DNA of 32,500 bases, taken from Tubiluchus corallicola. Its lineage: Eukaryota; Priapulida; Priapulimorpha; Priapulimorphida; Tubiluchidae. A model generated the notes under the pieces. That model was not told the origin of the DNA, did not search any database, and was given only the letters and a program-made list of their open reading frames with translations. The position numbers were made by a program, and so were the translations under genes. Below, one piece after another: positions 31,807-32,500 of the stretch; the stretch's first letter is position 1; every line of letters begins with the position of its first letter. The stretch is from positions 1 through 32,500 of the forward strand of contig JAQGDQ010001260.1 in the NCBI GenBank assembly GCA_030141605.1, written 5' to 3'.

Positions 31807-31900
31807 CATGAAGATTGGCTTCTTTATGACACTGAAAATCCATTTACCAGACTCAGTATGAAGCCAGCTGATACAGTAATTTTTGCTTCACAGGGTAGAG
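31807..31900 (+). CDS. possible lone plus-strand exon
   Basis: 94 nt between a strong acceptor (GCTGTTTTTTCTACAG) and a donor (GAG|GTAAAA). It is open in one frame: HEDWLLYDTENPFTR, then LSMKPADTVIFASQGR. The composition looks protein-like, but I recognise no family, and no neighbouring exon was found before the window ends. It could be a cryptic exon of a gene extending past the right edge. Confidence 0.33.
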
Positions 31901-32282
31901 GTAAAAAATTTAATAAAAAATCGTCAAATCGTAAATTTATAACTAGTCTTTCATAAGTAACACTTTGAGCAGTTACTGTGGTAAAAAATTTTATCTCTCG
32001 ATTTTAACCAAAGACAGTCAAACAATAGAAATAGAATCATTTTTATTTCGCACACGTGGACAAACACGCTTCTATGTTATTTGATCAGCGCATTTCAGTT
32101 TGTTAGAATATTTTTACTACGCCGTTTCTTTTGGGACACCCTGTACAAACGTTTCTGGGTCACTGGCTGTCGAATTTTTATTCATTTTTATTCCTAAGCA
32201 ACGTACTTTTCATGTAAAGAAGCTGAAGTGTGGTGAGAAAGGTCAAAGCAAAAACTGGCCGAAATGCTACAACAGTAGCAAT

Positions 32283-32468
32283 AAAAATTTGCGATTCAGA
32301 TGCGCCAAGCAAAATCATAAACTCTTGAACTCTAAACGTCTACTGCTCATGCGCAGGAAAAACAGTTGTTTACATGTCAAAAATTTGCGATTCAGATGCG
32401 CCAAGCAAAATCAAACTCTTGAACTCTAAACGTCTACTGCACATGCGCAGGAAAAACAGTTGTTTACA
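32283..32468. repeat. 96-bp tandem pair
   Basis: AAAAATTTGCGATTCAGATG, GAACTCTAAACGTCTACTGC and CATGCGCAGGAAAAACAGTT occur twice, 96 bp apart, nearly identical. The open frame from 32,100 runs across it by chance. The stretch 31,901-32,282 holds nothing recognisable. Confidence 0.92.
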
Positions 32469-32500
32469 TTTGAACATTTTTAAAGAGATAAATAATTTAA

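Overview
This is a eukaryotic, almost certainly invertebrate-animal, genomic window. It is AT-rich, dense in microsatellites, minisatellites, MITEs and dead LINE pieces, and has spliceosomal introns. There are no operons, ribosome-binding sites or CRISPR. I cannot name the species. A short TTAGGG run and a long (CT)n tract fit many marine invertebrates but are not diagnostic.

The main content is one spliced gene on the minus strand, 30,668 to 24,500. Five coding exons join through consensus splice sites with matching phases into a 278-residue open frame. The start follows an in-frame TGA 30 nt upstream. Exons 2 and 3 each encode one Cys/His module with identical spacing, C-x5-CGGxGN-x7-H-x5-C. 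This resembles the MYT1/NZF C2HC zinc finger with one extra residue in the first loop and Asn in place of the first His. An Arg/Pro-rich linker and an acidic, charged-helix, Trp-rich C-terminal part follow. I do not recognise the protein; it looks like an undescribed small nuclear zinc-binding protein.

The rest of the window holds broken relatives of this locus. At 12.2-14.5 kb there is an inverted (plus-strand) copy of its 5' region and introns. It includes an exon-4 copy whose reading frame is still open, but the start exon is broken and the finger exons are missing. At 7.2-7.84 kb there is a plus-strand remnant of the last exon, split by a 69-bp satellite array. At 16.9-17.3 kb there is a direct copy of part of intron 4. 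At 31.3 kb there is a further copy of the 5' segment.

Layout: 1-367 (CT)n. 0.7-2.6 kb: two fused 3' LINE fragments broken by a pogo-like MITE. 2.6-4.3 kb: a second MITE family and a second pogo-like MITE. 5.4-15.9 kb: tandem arrays of many periods around the pseudogene pieces. 17.5-19.0 kb: 28-bp minisatellite. 19.7-22.8 kb: large inverted repeat built of roughly 270-bp degenerate monomers. 23-31 kb: the gene and its flanks. 31.8 kb: a possible lone plus-strand exon. 32.3-32.5 kb: a 96-bp tandem pair.
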